In this document: one piece after another, positions 19,296 to 28,280 of the stretch | Position numbering within the stretch: the stretch's first letter is position 1 | Layout: each line of letters opens with the position of its first letter | Assembly: GCF_000092225.1 (NCBI RefSeq) | Contig: NC_014158.1 | Coordinates: 806,001 to 870,000, forward strand | Reading direction: 5' to 3' | Source of the DNA: Tsukamurella paurometabola DSM 20162 | GTDB taxonomy: Bacteria > Actinomycetota > Actinomycetes > Mycobacteriales > Mycobacteriaceae | Length of the DNA: 64,000 nucleotides | Made by a program: the position numbers and the translations under genes | Notes under the pieces: model-generated | The model's input: only the letters and a program-made list of their open reading frames with translations | The model's database searches: none | Told to the model about the DNA's origin: nothing

Positions 19296-19876
19296 GACGC
19301 TCCCTCCGGTGCGAGATAGGCGAACGCGGCGCGCTGCACGTCCGGCCGGACGTCACCGCCGGCGAGGTGCGCGCCGTCGGTGATCGAGATCAGGAACATC
19401 GCGGCGTGGGCCGGGTCGAGCGCGGGGTCGACGGTGCCGTTGGCCTGCCCCCGGCCGATCAGCTCGGCGAGCGTGTCGCGCGCGATCCCGTCCGACGTGG
19501 CGACGATCTCGGCCAGCTCGGGATCGGCGCCGATGCGGCGGATCAGCTCGGCCATCAGGCCGGGTGCCACCGGATCGGTCGCGCTGTCGGTGAGGGCGTC
19601 GAGCATCAGTCGCACGCCGTCGGCCGGATCGGCCTCGGCGAACGCGCGGGCGCGCATGTGTTCGTAGCGCTCGATATCGCCGCCGAACAGGGCGCGGAAC
19701 AGGCCGGCCTTATCGGTGAAGTAGTAGAAGACGGTGCCGGAGCTGACCCCGGCCCGGGCCGCGATATCGCTCGCGCGGGCGCGCTCGAAACCGGCGGCGG
19801 AGAACTCCGCGGCCGCTGCGGCCAGGATGGCGGCGCGGCGGCGTGCGGTGAGCGCGGGGTCGACGGTGCGGGCCAT
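19292..19876 (-). CDS. TetR-family regulator
   Basis: 194 residues. The N-terminal helix-turn-helix is clear (ILAAAAAEFSAAGFERARASDIAARAGVSSGTVFYYFTDKAGLF). The C-terminal ligand domain is unassigned. It is coupled by a 4-nt overlap to the YqeB-like gene. TATGGT ends 6 nt before ATG 19876, suggesting a leaderless mRNA, and palindromes just upstream are candidate self-operators. Confidence 0.85.
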   Translation of the reverse strand: MARTVDPALTARRRAAILAAAAAEFSAAGFERARASDIAARAGVSSGTVFYYFTDKAGLFRALFGGDIERYEHMRARAFAEADPADGVRLMLDALTDSATDPVAPGLMAELIRRIGADPELAEIVATSDGIARDTLAELIGRGQANGTVDPALDPAHAAMFLISITDGAHLAGGDVRPDVQRAAFAYLAPEGAS

Positions 19877-19882
19877 GCCCCG

Positions 19883-19888
19883 ACCATA
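19883..19888 (-). promoter_or_regulatory. -10 TATGGT, leaderless type
   Basis: TATGGT on the minus strand ends 6 nt before ATG 19876 of the TetR gene. Confidence 0.45.
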
Positions 19889-19894
19889 TATATA

Positions 19895-19919
19895 ACTGAG
19901 CAGTCAGTCAATTAATTGA
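19895..19919. promoter_or_regulatory. Two palindromes, candidate TetR operators
   Basis: ACTGA-GCAG-TCAGT (19895-19908) is immediately followed by the perfect 12-bp palindrome TCAATTAATTGA (19908-19919). They lie just upstream of the TetR gene and run into the stop codon of the preceding gene. Confidence 0.45.
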
Positions 19920-20322
19920 GGGCGAGACGACTCGCGACCGTGGGCACGACGATCGCGGCCGCGACCACGTGCGTGACGATCAGGACCGCGGCCGACGCGA
20001 CGTCGAAGCCGAAGGTCACATCGGGCACGACGGACAGCACGAGCAGCACCACGCAGGTGCGCACGAAGGTCGAGCGCGGGTGCCGCGCGCGCCGCGCCAG
20101 CACGGCGGCGATGCCCACGGCGATCAGCGAGAAGATCATCGTGAGCTGCGCAAACCCGAGCAGGGGGATGGCGGAACCGTCGGGCCCGGCGAAGGTGACG
20201 CCCGCGGCGGACGCGACCGCGGCGATCACGGTGGTAGCGACCGACGCGGCGACGGCGGCGGCGACCCCGTGCTTCCACACGGGCAGGCTGTCGGTGCGGG
20301 CGGGTGCGGTGGCGGTGATCAT
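19912..20322 (-). CDS. DUF6069-like four-helix membrane protein
   Basis: 136 residues with four hydrophobic segments, the pattern of the DUF6069 family (N-terminal helix VAAAVAASVATTVIAAVAS, then GFAQLTMIFSLIAVGIAAVLARR). Function unknown. GAGGAGCACGCC precedes ATG 20322. It sits upstream of the TetR gene on the same strand, so TetR might respond to a substrate of this protein, but this is only a guess. Confidence 0.65.
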   Translation of the reverse strand: MITATAPARTDSLPVWKHGVAAAVAASVATTVIAAVASAAGVTFAGPDGSAIPLLGFAQLTMIFSLIAVGIAAVLARRARHPRSTFVRTCVVLLVLSVVPDVTFGFDVASAAVLIVTHVVAAAIVVPTVASRLALN

Positions 20323-20512
20323 GGCGTGCTCCTCAGCGGTGGTGACGGTGCCCGGGCGGGCGCGTCCTACCCCTTCCACGAACGGGGCCGACGGATTTCG
20401 ACATCGCCGCTGCGAGAACTTTCCCGGGGTGGTGTCGTATCGGTACGCCAGCGTTCGTAGTGAGGGTGAAGGGCGGCCACCGGACCGCCCGACGACCGAG
20501 AGGAACAAGATC

Positions 20513-20871
20513 ATGACGCACTACCTGCTCTCCGTACACGGCCCCGTCGAGCGCGGCGACTTCGGCGACTACGGCACCAAGGAGGCGATGGAGGAGGCGT
20601 TCGCGCGCACCGACGCCTTCAACGAGCAGCTCAAGGCCGACGGTTACTGGGTATTCGCGGGAGGGCTCGCCGAGGCGACCACCGCCACCGTCGTCGACGG
20701 GCGCGGCGACAAGCCGATCATCACCGACGGCCCGTACCTCGAATCGAAAGAGCTGATCGGCGGCTTCTGGGTGATCGACGCCCCCGACCTCGACGTCGCG
20801 CTGCGGCTCGCCGCCGAGGGCTCCAAGGCCTGCGGCGGCACCGTCGAGGTCCGCGCCTTCGACGGGCTGGC

Positions 20872-20875
<4 letters not shown>
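20513..20875 (+). CDS. YciI/DGPF-domain protein
   Basis: 120 residues of the YciI-like (DGPF) family: MTHYLLSVHGPVE, then ITDGPYLESKELIGGFWVIDAPDLDVAL with the DGP motif, and the C-terminal GGTVEVRAF. GAGAGGAACAAG precedes ATG 20513. Its stop overlaps the start of the sigma factor gene. DGPF genes beside an ECF sigma factor with a long C-terminal extension are the known context of the ECF42 group; how the DGPF protein acts there is not settled. Confidence 0.85.
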
Positions 20876-22083
<1,208 letters not shown>

Positions 22084-22084
22084 C

Positions 22085-24265
22085 TCAGTCGACGAACTCC
22101 GCAGTGGTCACACGATGCAGGGCGAACCTGCGGGGTGCAGATCCGTCGACCGCGGTGAGCTGGCCGTGCCGCACCGACTCGGGCACCACCACGTGCCGGG
22201 TGTACACGCCGTTCGCGTCCACATAGCCCAGCCGCACGCTGCGTCCGTCTCCCGCCGCGGATTGCAGCAGCGCCATCAACTCCGGTCCCGTCGTCCGCGG
22301 CTCGTCGACGGGAGAGTCCTGCCGTCGGATCTGCTCCGCCGCCTGCCGCAGTTGCTCGAGCGTGGCTTGTGCCGCCGGAGGACGCGGGCGCGGTATCGGG
22401 AACCGGATCGCGTTCGGCCGCAGGTCCACCACGACGCCCCGCGAATCCTCTGCCGCCGCAGCGAACCCCGCCGTTGCCAGCCCCGCCACCAGATCGGCGA
22501 GCGGGGACTGGCAGACCAGGACCGTGGGCGCCACCGACCGCAGTGCCAATGCTTGCGCCACCGGGGAGGCCAAGACCGCCGTGATCAACGCCGGATCGTC
22601 GGACCGGAGGAAGGACGCCGCCATCCCCGCGCGCAGCGCGCCGTGCCGCCGCGCCACATCATCGACCAGGTAGGTCAGGCCCTGCGGCACCGGCGTCACC
22701 GCATGCGCGGCGAAGAAGGCGTGTATCTCCGCGGCGGTCCGCCCCGCGTCCAGCGCCCGCCGCACCGACGCATCCGTCACTCGATACACCGCCGCGCCGC
22801 CCGCGGACTCCAGATCGGCAACCAGTGCAACGGATTCCGCGAAGCCGTGGGTCGTGGGACCGGGGATCGTGAGCGTGAGATCGGCCTGGAGAAGGAACTC
22901 CTCCACCGGTTTCGGCAGCGCCGCCGCCATCGCCGCGTCGAGATCCGATCCGGACAGCGCCGCCCGCCCGGCCGCCGTGAGCGCGCCCCCAGCCACCAGC
23001 CCCACCGCCTGCGCCTGGTCGAAGATCCCCGCGATCGCCTCCAGCGTGAGTCGCCGATACCAGGACGGATGGACGTACCGCGCCGCTGCGTGCACCGACG
23101 GTAGCGGGGGAGCGGTCCCGTCAGGTGCGCCGGCGAGCGCCTCCAACACCGCCCGGCGATCCTGCGGCGCAACCGAACTCCGGGCGGCCCGATGCAGGGG
23201 CCCGACGATTCCCTCCTCGCCCCGCGTACCGATCAGCGCCGGCTGCCGGCGCAACTCCAGCCAGGTGCGCGCCAGCACCGCCCACCGCGGGGCGGGCTCG
23301 GCCCGCAGCCACTCATCCGCCGACACCGTGGGCGCGAACACCGAATCGTCACTGTCCACGAGCTCGCCCTCGGCGATGAGTCCCGCAGCCGCCAGCAGCT
23401 CCAGCAGTAACGCCGCCCGCTCCTCGGGCAGATCCGCGGCTTTCGCCACCCGGCGCACCTCGCGAATACCGATGCCGCCGGCCTTCACCCGCGCCGCCGG
23501 TGCTTGCCCCAGCACCGCAATCACCTCGTCGGCATGCCGCAGCAACTCCAGCGCGGCGACCGCACCGGCGCCGTCGAGTCCCGCGACGGGCGCACCGTCG
23601 AGTGCGGGCGGCTTGAGCGATGCGCCCAGCGGGAGTTCGCCGCGCAGGAGGGCTCGCACCTCCCACGGCAGCTCCACCGTCTGATGGTCGACCCGGATGA
23701 GCAGGCCCGCGGCCAGCAGTCGCTGCACCGGGTGATCGGGAGAGGTGCCCGGCGCCGCGGCGGCGGTCCGGCCCAGCGGCGACCCCTCGGCCAGCCGGTC
23801 GAGCAACGCTCGCTCCTCGGTTCCGGGATCCGGCAGCTCGGCCGGTTCGGGGTAGTCGACGGTGAGCTGCGCCGTGCGCCACGGCATCGCCTCGCGGACG
23901 GCGGGCACCGTGCGCAGCTCCACCTCGCCCCAGATCAACGCCAGGCGCGTGAGCTTCGCCACCGAGTCGCTCACCTGCTTCTTCAGCGCCCGTCCGCGCA
24001 GGGATCGGGCGAGCGTGTCGACGGTGCCGCCGTCGGCCAGAACCAGCTCCAGAACGGCCAGATCGAGGAGGTCGAGCCGTTCGGCGACCCGGCCCAGCGA
24101 CGCCGGGCTGAGCAAGCGGGTGGACAGCACCCCGAAGCCCGCGGGGACCGGAGTGGCCACATCGCGGCGGGCGTCGAGCAGTGCCGTGATGTGGGCATCG
24201 TCCCGCCCGCGGAGCCACTCCGCGAGGAGGGCCGCCGGGGCCGTCGAGGCGGTATTACTGCTCAC
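22085..24265 (-). CDS. Helicase-associated (Rv0862c-like) protein with WYL-like C-terminus
   Basis: 726 residues, like Rv0862c, which follows the XPB gene in mycobacteria. A Helicase_C_3-type region lies around 425-560 (VEEFLLQADLTLTIPGPTT). The last 70 residues (LLQSAAGDGRSVRLGYVDANG, ending RRFALHRVTTAEFVD) look like a WYL ligand-sensing domain. No Walker A was found, so it is not itself a helicase. GTG 24265 is supported by TAGGCT 6 nt upstream. It may be a partner or regulator of XPB; that is inference from gene neighbourhood. Confidence 0.8.
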   Translation of the reverse strand: MSSNTASTAPAALLAEWLRGRDDAHITALLDARRDVATPVPAGFGVLSTRLLSPASLGRVAERLDLLDLAVLELVLADGGTVDTLARSLRGRALKKQVSDSVAKLTRLALIWGEVELRTVPAVREAMPWRTAQLTVDYPEPAELPDPGTEERALLDRLAEGSPLGRTAAAAPGTSPDHPVQRLLAAGLLIRVDHQTVELPWEVRALLRGELPLGASLKPPALDGAPVAGLDGAGAVAALELLRHADEVIAVLGQAPAARVKAGGIGIREVRRVAKAADLPEERAALLLELLAAAGLIAEGELVDSDDSVFAPTVSADEWLRAEPAPRWAVLARTWLELRRQPALIGTRGEEGIVGPLHRAARSSVAPQDRRAVLEALAGAPDGTAPPLPSVHAAARYVHPSWYRRLTLEAIAGIFDQAQAVGLVAGGALTAAGRAALSGSDLDAAMAAALPKPVEEFLLQADLTLTIPGPTTHGFAESVALVADLESAGGAAVYRVTDASVRRALDAGRTAAEIHAFFAAHAVTPVPQGLTYLVDDVARRHGALRAGMAASFLRSDDPALITAVLASPVAQALALRSVAPTVLVCQSPLADLVAGLATAGFAAAAEDSRGVVVDLRPNAIRFPIPRPRPPAAQATLEQLRQAAEQIRRQDSPVDEPRTTGPELMALLQSAAGDGRSVRLGYVDANGVYTRHVVVPESVRHGQLTAVDGSAPRRFALHRVTTAEFVD

Positions 24266-24271
24266 CGATAC

Positions 24272-24298
24272 AGCCTAGAGGGCGGGGCATGTCAGAAT
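24272..24298. promoter_or_regulatory. Divergent leaderless-type -10 pair
   Basis: Minus-strand TAGGCT (24272-24277) ends 6 nt before GTG 24265. Plus-strand CAGAAT (24293-24298) ends 6 nt before GTG 24305; it is a weaker hexamer. Confidence 0.5.
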
Positions 24299-24304
24299 AG
24301 CGAC

Positions 24305-24493
24305 GTGTCTGAGACCACGAACGACAAGAAGAAGGCCGGCTACGTCGACAACGGCTGGCCCGCGGCCGAAGGTGACCACGCGGTGTCCGAGTTCGCCGCC
24401 CCGCTGGTCGGCGCGCTGTCGCCGTTCGGCGATGTCGCCTTCCCGCAGGCGCACATCCCCTACGTGCACCCGAGCACGCGCATCAATCGCTGA
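24305..24493 (+). CDS. Small conserved protein, Rv0863-like
   Basis: 62 residues: an acidic and lysine-rich start, then NGWPAAEGDHAVSEFAAPLV and AFPQAHIPYVHPSTRINR. The position between the Rv0862c-like gene and moaC equals that of Rv0863 in M. tuberculosis. Function unknown. GTG 24305 is chosen from the upstream -10 spacing. It ends 1 nt before moaC and is probably cotranscribed. Confidence 0.75.
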   Translation: MSETTNDKKKAGYVDNGWPAAEGDHAVSEFAAPLVGALSPFGDVAFPQAHIPYVHPSTRINR

Positions 24494-24494
24494 C

Positions 24495-24965
24495 GTGGAC
24501 CTGACGCACGTCGACGAGGCCGGGGCGGCCCGGATGGTCGACGTGACCGGGAAAGACGCCACCGCGCGCACCGCGGTGGCCGCCGGGGTGTTCCGCACCA
24601 CCGCCGAGGTGATCGAGAAGATCGCCGCGAACGCGGTGGCCAAGGGCGACGTCCTCGCCACCGCTCGCATCGCGGGCATCATGGGTGTCAAGCGCACTCC
24701 CGATCTGGTACCGCTGTGCCATCCACTACCGGTCACCGGTGTGCAGGTGGACCTCCAACCCGGCGGTGCCGAGATCGCGATCACCGCCACGGTGAAGTGC
24801 ACCGGGCGCACCGGCGTCGAGATGGAGGCACTCACCGCCGTCGCCGTCGCCGGACTCACCCTGCATGACATGGTCAAGGCGATCGACCCCGCCGCCGTTC
24901 TCACGGATATCCGCGTCCTCACCAAGGAGGGCGGCAAGACCGGCAGCTGGTCGCGTGATGACTGA
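24495..24965 (+). CDS. moaC: Cyclic pyranopterin monophosphate synthase
   Basis: 156 residues. MoaC completes the conversion of the MoaA product to cyclic pyranopterin monophosphate, the first intermediate of molybdenum cofactor synthesis. Conserved segments are LTHVDEAGAARMVDV, AGIMGVKRTPDLVPLCHPLP with the catalytic-region His, GRTGVEMEALTAV and LTLHDMVKAIDP. GTG 24495 directly follows the preceding stop. It overlaps mog by 8 nt. Confidence 0.93.
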   Translation: MDLTHVDEAGAARMVDVTGKDATARTAVAAGVFRTTAEVIEKIAANAVAKGDVLATARIAGIMGVKRTPDLVPLCHPLPVTGVQVDLQPGGAEIAITATVKCTGRTGVEMEALTAVAVAGLTLHDMVKAIDPAAVLTDIRVLTKEGGKTGSWSRDD

Positions 24966-25461
24966 CCGGACCGACACCGCGGCGGCCAGCCGCAGCGCGA
25001 CGGTGATCGTCGCCTCCACACGCGCCGCCGCCGGGGAGCGCGAGGACCGCACCGGACCGCTCATCGTCGAGTGGCTCGTCGAGCGCGGCCTCGGCGTGAC
25101 CGGCCCCGTCGTGGTGCCCGACGGCGACGAGGTCGGCGCCGCGATCCGTGCCGCCGTCGCCCGCGGTGACGCCCTGATCCTCACCACCGGCGGTACCGGT
25201 CTCACTCCGACCGACCGCACCCCCGAACAGACCCGGCCCGAACTCGACCGCGAGATCCCGGGGCTGGCCGATGCCATCCGCACCGCGGGCCTGCCCGCCG
25301 TCCCGACCGCCGTGCTCAGTCGCGGCCTCGCCGGTATCGCCGGGAGTGCCCTCGTGGTCAACCTGCCGGGCTCCACCGGCGGCGTCCGCGACGGCCTCGG
25401 CGTCCTCGACGGCGTACTCGGCCACGCACTCGATCAGATCCCTGGAGGAGACCATGACTGA
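24958..25461 (+). CDS. mog: Molybdopterin adenylyltransferase (MogA/MoaB family)
   Basis: 167 residues. It activates molybdopterin by adenylation before metal insertion. The signature is [21 protein letters not shown], and [12 protein letters not shown] is the second conserved loop. The N-terminus [21 protein letters not shown] is typical. It overlaps moaC by 8 nt and moaE by 8 nt, forming one tight operon. The symbol follows M. tuberculosis; MoaB-type naming is equally possible. Confidence 0.9.
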   Translation: MTDRTDTAAASRSATVIVASTRAAAGEREDRTGPLIVEWLVERGLGVTGPVVVPDGDEVGAAIRAAVARGDALILTTGGTGLTPTDRTPEQTRPELDREIPGLADAIRTAGLPAVPTAVLSRGLAGIAGSALVVNLPGSTGGVRDGLGVLDGVLGHALDQIPGGDHD

Positions 25462-25879
25462 CGTGGTGCTTGCGGAGGTCACCGGCGACCCGATCGACCT
25501 GCCGTCCCACGAGGCGGCGGTCGCCCGCGCCGAGGCCGGCGCCGTGGTCGGTTTCATCGGCGCCGTCCGCGATCATGACGGAGGCCGCGGGGTGACCCGG
25601 CTGGAGTACTCCGCCCATCCGACCGCCGCCCGTGTCCTCGCCGAGGTGGTCGAGCGCGAAGCGGTCGCGGCCGAGGGAGTGCGCGCCGTCGCGGTCTCGC
25701 ATCGGGTCGGGCCGCTCGCGATCGGTGACGCCGCCCTCGTGGTCGCCGTCTCCGCCGATCATCGGGCGGCGGCCTTCGCCACCTGCGCGCGGCTGGTCGA
25801 CGCGGTGAAAGAGGCGCTGCCCGTGTGGAAACACCAGATGTTCGCCGACGGCACCGACGAATGGGTCGGCTGCGCCTGA
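25454..25879 (+). CDS. moaE: Molybdopterin synthase catalytic subunit
   Basis: 141 residues. MoaE transfers sulfur from the thiocarboxylated MoaD tail to precursor Z. Conserved parts are [28 protein letters not shown] and the near C-terminal [21 protein letters not shown], with the active lysines. GGAGGAG precedes ATG 25454. Its partner moaD is at 28038-28277 on the other strand. Confidence 0.93.
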   Translation: MTDVVLAEVTGDPIDLPSHEAAVARAEAGAVVGFIGAVRDHDGGRGVTRLEYSAHPTAARVLAEVVEREAVAAEGVRAVAVSHRVGPLAIGDAALVVAVSADHRAAAFATCARLVDAVKEALPVWKHQMFADGTDEWVGCA

Positions 25880-25909
25880 TCGGCCTGGGCGCGCCGGGTC
25901 CGACTCGCC

Positions 25910-25915
25910 TATGCT
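25910..25915 (+). promoter_or_regulatory. -10 TATGCT, leaderless type
   Basis: TATGCT ends 7 nt before GTG 25923. This favours 25923 over ATG 25911, which would lie inside the hexamer. Confidence 0.5.
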
Positions 25916-25922
25916 TAGCAAT

Positions 25923-27107
25923 GTGAAGATTCTGGTCACGGGAATCGCCGGCTATTCCCATCTGGTTCCGTTCGTCCTCCCCGCGGCGTCCGCGCTGCGC
26001 GCCGCCGGGCACGACGTCACGGTCGCCGTGCCTGCGGACGGCCGCGATATCGTCGCCGGGTACGGGCTCGACGTGCTCGCGCTCGACGGCATCCCGACGA
26101 TGGCGCAGATCGCCACGGATCCGGCGCTGGGTGAGGACGACTTCTCCGTCCGCGATTACGTCCCGCCGGCGGAGCCGTACCCGTTCACCGGGTTCACCGC
26201 CGCCGCGCCGCGGCGATCCGCCCGCGCGTTCATCGGCGTCATCGGCCATCGCGGCGCCGGTGCGCTGATCGAACGACTCAGCGGAGACGTTCCGGACCTC
26301 ATCGTGCGCGACAACACCGAGTTCGGCGGCTACCTCGCCGCCGAGGTGCTGGGCTGTCCGCAACTGCCGCTCGAGGTGGCCCCGATGTTCGACGCCTCGC
26401 TTCCCGGCGTGCTGGACGTACTGAACGAGGTGCGCTCACTGCACGGACTGCCGCCCGCGGCCGCGGCCACCGAGGGCCCGCGGATCGCCCAGACTCCGCT
26501 CGACTTCTACCCGCCCGAGCAGCACGTGCCCGGGATCCACTGCTTCCGACCCGGGCCGCGGACGTTCGCACCGCTGGATCCGGCCATCGCGGACCTTCCC
26601 GCGGACCGGCCGCTCGTGCTCGTGAGCCTCGGTTCCGTCGCGCCCTCACTGGGTGCCGCGACGGACCTCGTCGACCGGATCGTCGAGGCGCTCGGATCAC
26701 TCGACGTGTACGCCGTGGTCGCCACGGGCGGACACGAGGTGCGCACTCCGCCGCCGAACGTGGTGCTCACCGACTTCGTGGACCAGCAGACCGTTCTCAA
26801 CACTTGCGATGCCTTCATCACGCACGGCGGCTTCAACGGCGTCCGCGAGGCCCTGCAGTCCGGTGTCCCGATGGTGTTGCTGCCCTTGTTCGGAGACCAT
26901 CCGCTCAATTCGGTACAGGCCGACAGGCTGGGCACCGGGATCGTGCTCGATCCGTGGACCGTGACCGCCGGCGAGCTGGCCGCGGCCACCGAGAAGGTGC
27001 TCGCCGATCCGAGCTACGGCCGCAACGCCCGCCGGTTCGCTCGACGCAGTCAGGCGCTGCCCGAACTCGCGACCTTCCCGGAGCGGTTACCCGAGATCCT
27101 GGGCTGA
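25923..27107 (+). CDS. GT1/MGT-type glycosyltransferase
   Basis: 394 residues with the two-domain GT-B fold of macrolide or lipid glycosyltransferases. The N-terminal acceptor domain begins VKILVTGIAGYSHLVPFVLPAASALRAAGHDVTVAV. The C-terminal nucleotide-sugar site contains LVSLGSVAP, VVLTDFVDQQTVL, the HGGFNGVREALQSGVPMVLLPLFGDH motif and NSVQADRLGTGI. Donor and acceptor are unknown. It breaks the mycobacterial order between moaE and rpfA and so looks like a lineage-specific addition. ATG 25911 is the alternative start. Confidence 0.85.
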   Translation: MKILVTGIAGYSHLVPFVLPAASALRAAGHDVTVAVPADGRDIVAGYGLDVLALDGIPTMAQIATDPALGEDDFSVRDYVPPAEPYPFTGFTAAAPRRSARAFIGVIGHRGAGALIERLSGDVPDLIVRDNTEFGGYLAAEVLGCPQLPLEVAPMFDASLPGVLDVLNEVRSLHGLPPAAAATEGPRIAQTPLDFYPPEQHVPGIHCFRPGPRTFAPLDPAIADLPADRPLVLVSLGSVAPSLGAATDLVDRIVEALGSLDVYAVVATGGHEVRTPPPNVVLTDFVDQQTVLNTCDAFITHGGFNGVREALQSGVPMVLLPLFGDHPLNSVQADRLGTGIVLDPWTVTAGELAAATEKVLADPSYGRNARRFARRSQALPELATFPERLPEILG

Positions 27108-27147
27108 GTCGCGGCGATTCTCCGCCCGTGGGCCGTGCCCACAACGA

Positions 27148-27183
27148 CGAACGGGTCGACGGCCGGAGCCGTCGACCCGTTCG
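27148..27183. terminator. Bidirectional hairpin between glycosyltransferase gene and rpfA
   Basis: A perfect 16-bp stem: CGAACGGGTCGACGGC (27148-27163) and its complement (27168-27183), loop CGGA. It lies between convergent genes. There is no T-run, which is common for actinobacterial terminators. Confidence 0.75.
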
Positions 27184-27202
27184 GTCGGTATGCGTGCCGG
27201 GG

Positions 27203-27871
27203 TCAGTAGCCCTTGGCGGCAGCCTGCTGCAGCATCGCCAGCACGGCCGGGTCGACCTGCTGGCCACCGTTCTGCGCCTGCGAGATGACCTGCTGGATGT
27301 AGGCCGCGTTGACCGACTGACCGGGCTTGACGGCCGGCTTCGGGGCGGCCGGCTTCTGGGCAGCGGGCTTCTGGGCGGCGGGCTTCTGGGCGGCGGGCTT
27401 CTGAATGGCCGGCTTCTGGACGGCCGGCTTCTGAACGGCCGGCTTGGCCGGAGAGGCGGCCGACTCGGTGGGAACGTCGCGCTGGGTCGCCGCGCCGAGG
27501 CCGGTTCCGCACGAGGGCCATGCGCCCTTACCTTGGCCCGCGAGGACCTTCTCCGCGATCGCGATCTGCTGGGCCTTGCTGGCCTGGTTCGCGGTGGGAG
27601 CGTACTTCTGGCCGCCGTAGGCGCTCCAGGTGGACGGGCTGAACTGCAGGCCGCCGTGGTAGCCGTTACCCGTGTTGATCGACCAGTTGCCGCCGGACTC
27701 GCACTTGGCGACCTGATCCCACTGGGAGTCGGGCGCGGCGTTCGCCGCGGGCGCCGAGAAGGCGAGGGTGGCACCGCCGAGGAGGGCGCCGGTGGCGGCG
27801 ACCTTGGCTGCGGTGCGGCCGGTGGTGGACTGCTTACGGTGGCGACCGGACATGCTGAGGGGTTTTCCCAT
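27203..27871 (-). CDS. rpfA: Resuscitation-promoting factor
   Basis: 222-residue secreted muralytic enzyme that cleaves peptidoglycan and helps dormant cells regrow. After a basic start and a signal sequence ending near ANAA, the Rpf domain runs from APDSQWDQVAKCESGGNW (catalytic Glu in CESGG) to WPSCGTGLG, with the two disulfide cysteines. Then comes a KPAxQ repeat and a C-terminal helix rich in Gln. GTG/ATG alternatives exist: ATG 27871 has GAGAG just upstream, ATG 27853 has none. It lies next to moaD as in M. tuberculosis. A promoter and a CRP box are seen upstream. Confidence 0.93.
   Translation of the reverse strand: MGKPLSMSGRHRKQSTTGRTAAKVAATGALLGGATLAFSAPAANAAPDSQWDQVAKCESGGNWSINTGNGYHGGLQFSPSTWSAYGGQKYAPTANQASKAQQIAIAEKVLAGQGKGAWPSCGTGLGAATQRDVPTESAASPAKPAVQKPAVQKPAIQKPAAQKPAAQKPAAQKPAAPKPAVKPGQSVNAAYIQQVISQAQNGGQQVDPAVLAMLQQAAAKGY
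27323..27445 (-). repeat. KPAxQ repeat region inside rpfA
   Basis: Eight units of a 5-residue (15-bp) repeat, KPA[V/I/A][Q/P/K], span 41 residues between the catalytic domain and the C-terminal helix. Extended Lys/Pro linkers of this type probably cross or bind the cell wall. The copy number is prone to slippage. Confidence 0.85.
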
Positions 27872-27960
27872 CTCTCGTGCCTGCAAGGATCTGTTCGGTA
27901 CGAACGCGAGATGAAACTGGTTGCTCCATCCGGTCCGAGCTGCTGCTATGACCGTCCGCG

Positions 27961-27989
27961 ACGCTAGCAGAATCCTGGGCGTTGCCCAA
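27961..27989 (-). promoter_or_regulatory. rpfA promoter
   Basis: Minus-strand TTGGGC (27984-27989), a 17-nt spacer and TAGCGT (27961-27966), with an extended TGC before the -10. The inferred start near 27954 gives a leader of about 83 nt. The leader contains a GTTCG-TAC-CGAAC inverted repeat (27893-27905). Confidence 0.65.
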
Positions 27990-28014
27990 CCGTTACCGCT
28001 TCGTGATTTACGAC

Positions 28015-28030
28015 TGTGATGGAAGTCACG
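28015..28030. promoter_or_regulatory. CRP-type operator upstream of rpfA
   Basis: TGTGA-TGGAAG-TCACG differs from the CRP consensus TGTGA-N6-TCACA by one base. Its centre lies about 68 bp upstream of the inferred rpfA start, a class I activator position. M. tuberculosis rpfA is known to be under control of the CRP homologue Rv3676. Confidence 0.7.
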
Positions 28031-28037
28031 CGGTTCG

Positions 28038-28277
28038 TCAGCCGCCCGCGAAGGGCGGCAGCACATCGATCATCACGCCGTTCGCCTGCGCGTTCACATC
28101 GCGGACCGCGACCTCGTCGAGGAGGTAACTGCACCGTCTCAGGACGGTCACGAGATCGGGATGGCGTTCGCCGAGCAATCGGGCGATATCGGACACCGAG
28201 GCACCGGCGGGAACGTCGACGACCTCTTCATCGACGCCTGCCGCCGCCCGAGCGGCGGCGAAGTAGCGGATCCGCAC
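28038..28277 (-). CDS. moaD: Molybdopterin synthase sulfur-carrier subunit
   Basis: 79-residue ubiquitin-fold protein whose C-terminal Gly-Gly (PPFAGG) is activated and thiocarboxylated, then supplies sulfur to MoaE. It begins MRIRYFAAARAAAGVDEEVVDVPAGAS. The GTG start at 28277 lies 4 nt after the moaA stop, so the two genes form an operon reading away from moaC-mog-moaE. Confidence 0.92.
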   Translation of the reverse strand: MRIRYFAAARAAAGVDEEVVDVPAGASVSDIARLLGERHPDLVTVLRRCSYLLDEVAVRDVNAQANGVMIDVLPPFAGG

Positions 28278-28280
28278 CCC

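Noticed and set aside
27323-27445. Short tandem repeats as a possible CRISPR array
   Set aside because: The 15-bp periodicity is continuous, has no spacers and encodes in-frame KPAxQ units of RpfA.
27872-28037. Cyclic-di-AMP (ydaO-type) riboswitch upstream of rpfA
   Set aside because: Known for some actinobacterial rpf genes, but the inferred leader is only about 83 nt and the conserved ydaO blocks (GGGGUGAAUC type) are not visible.
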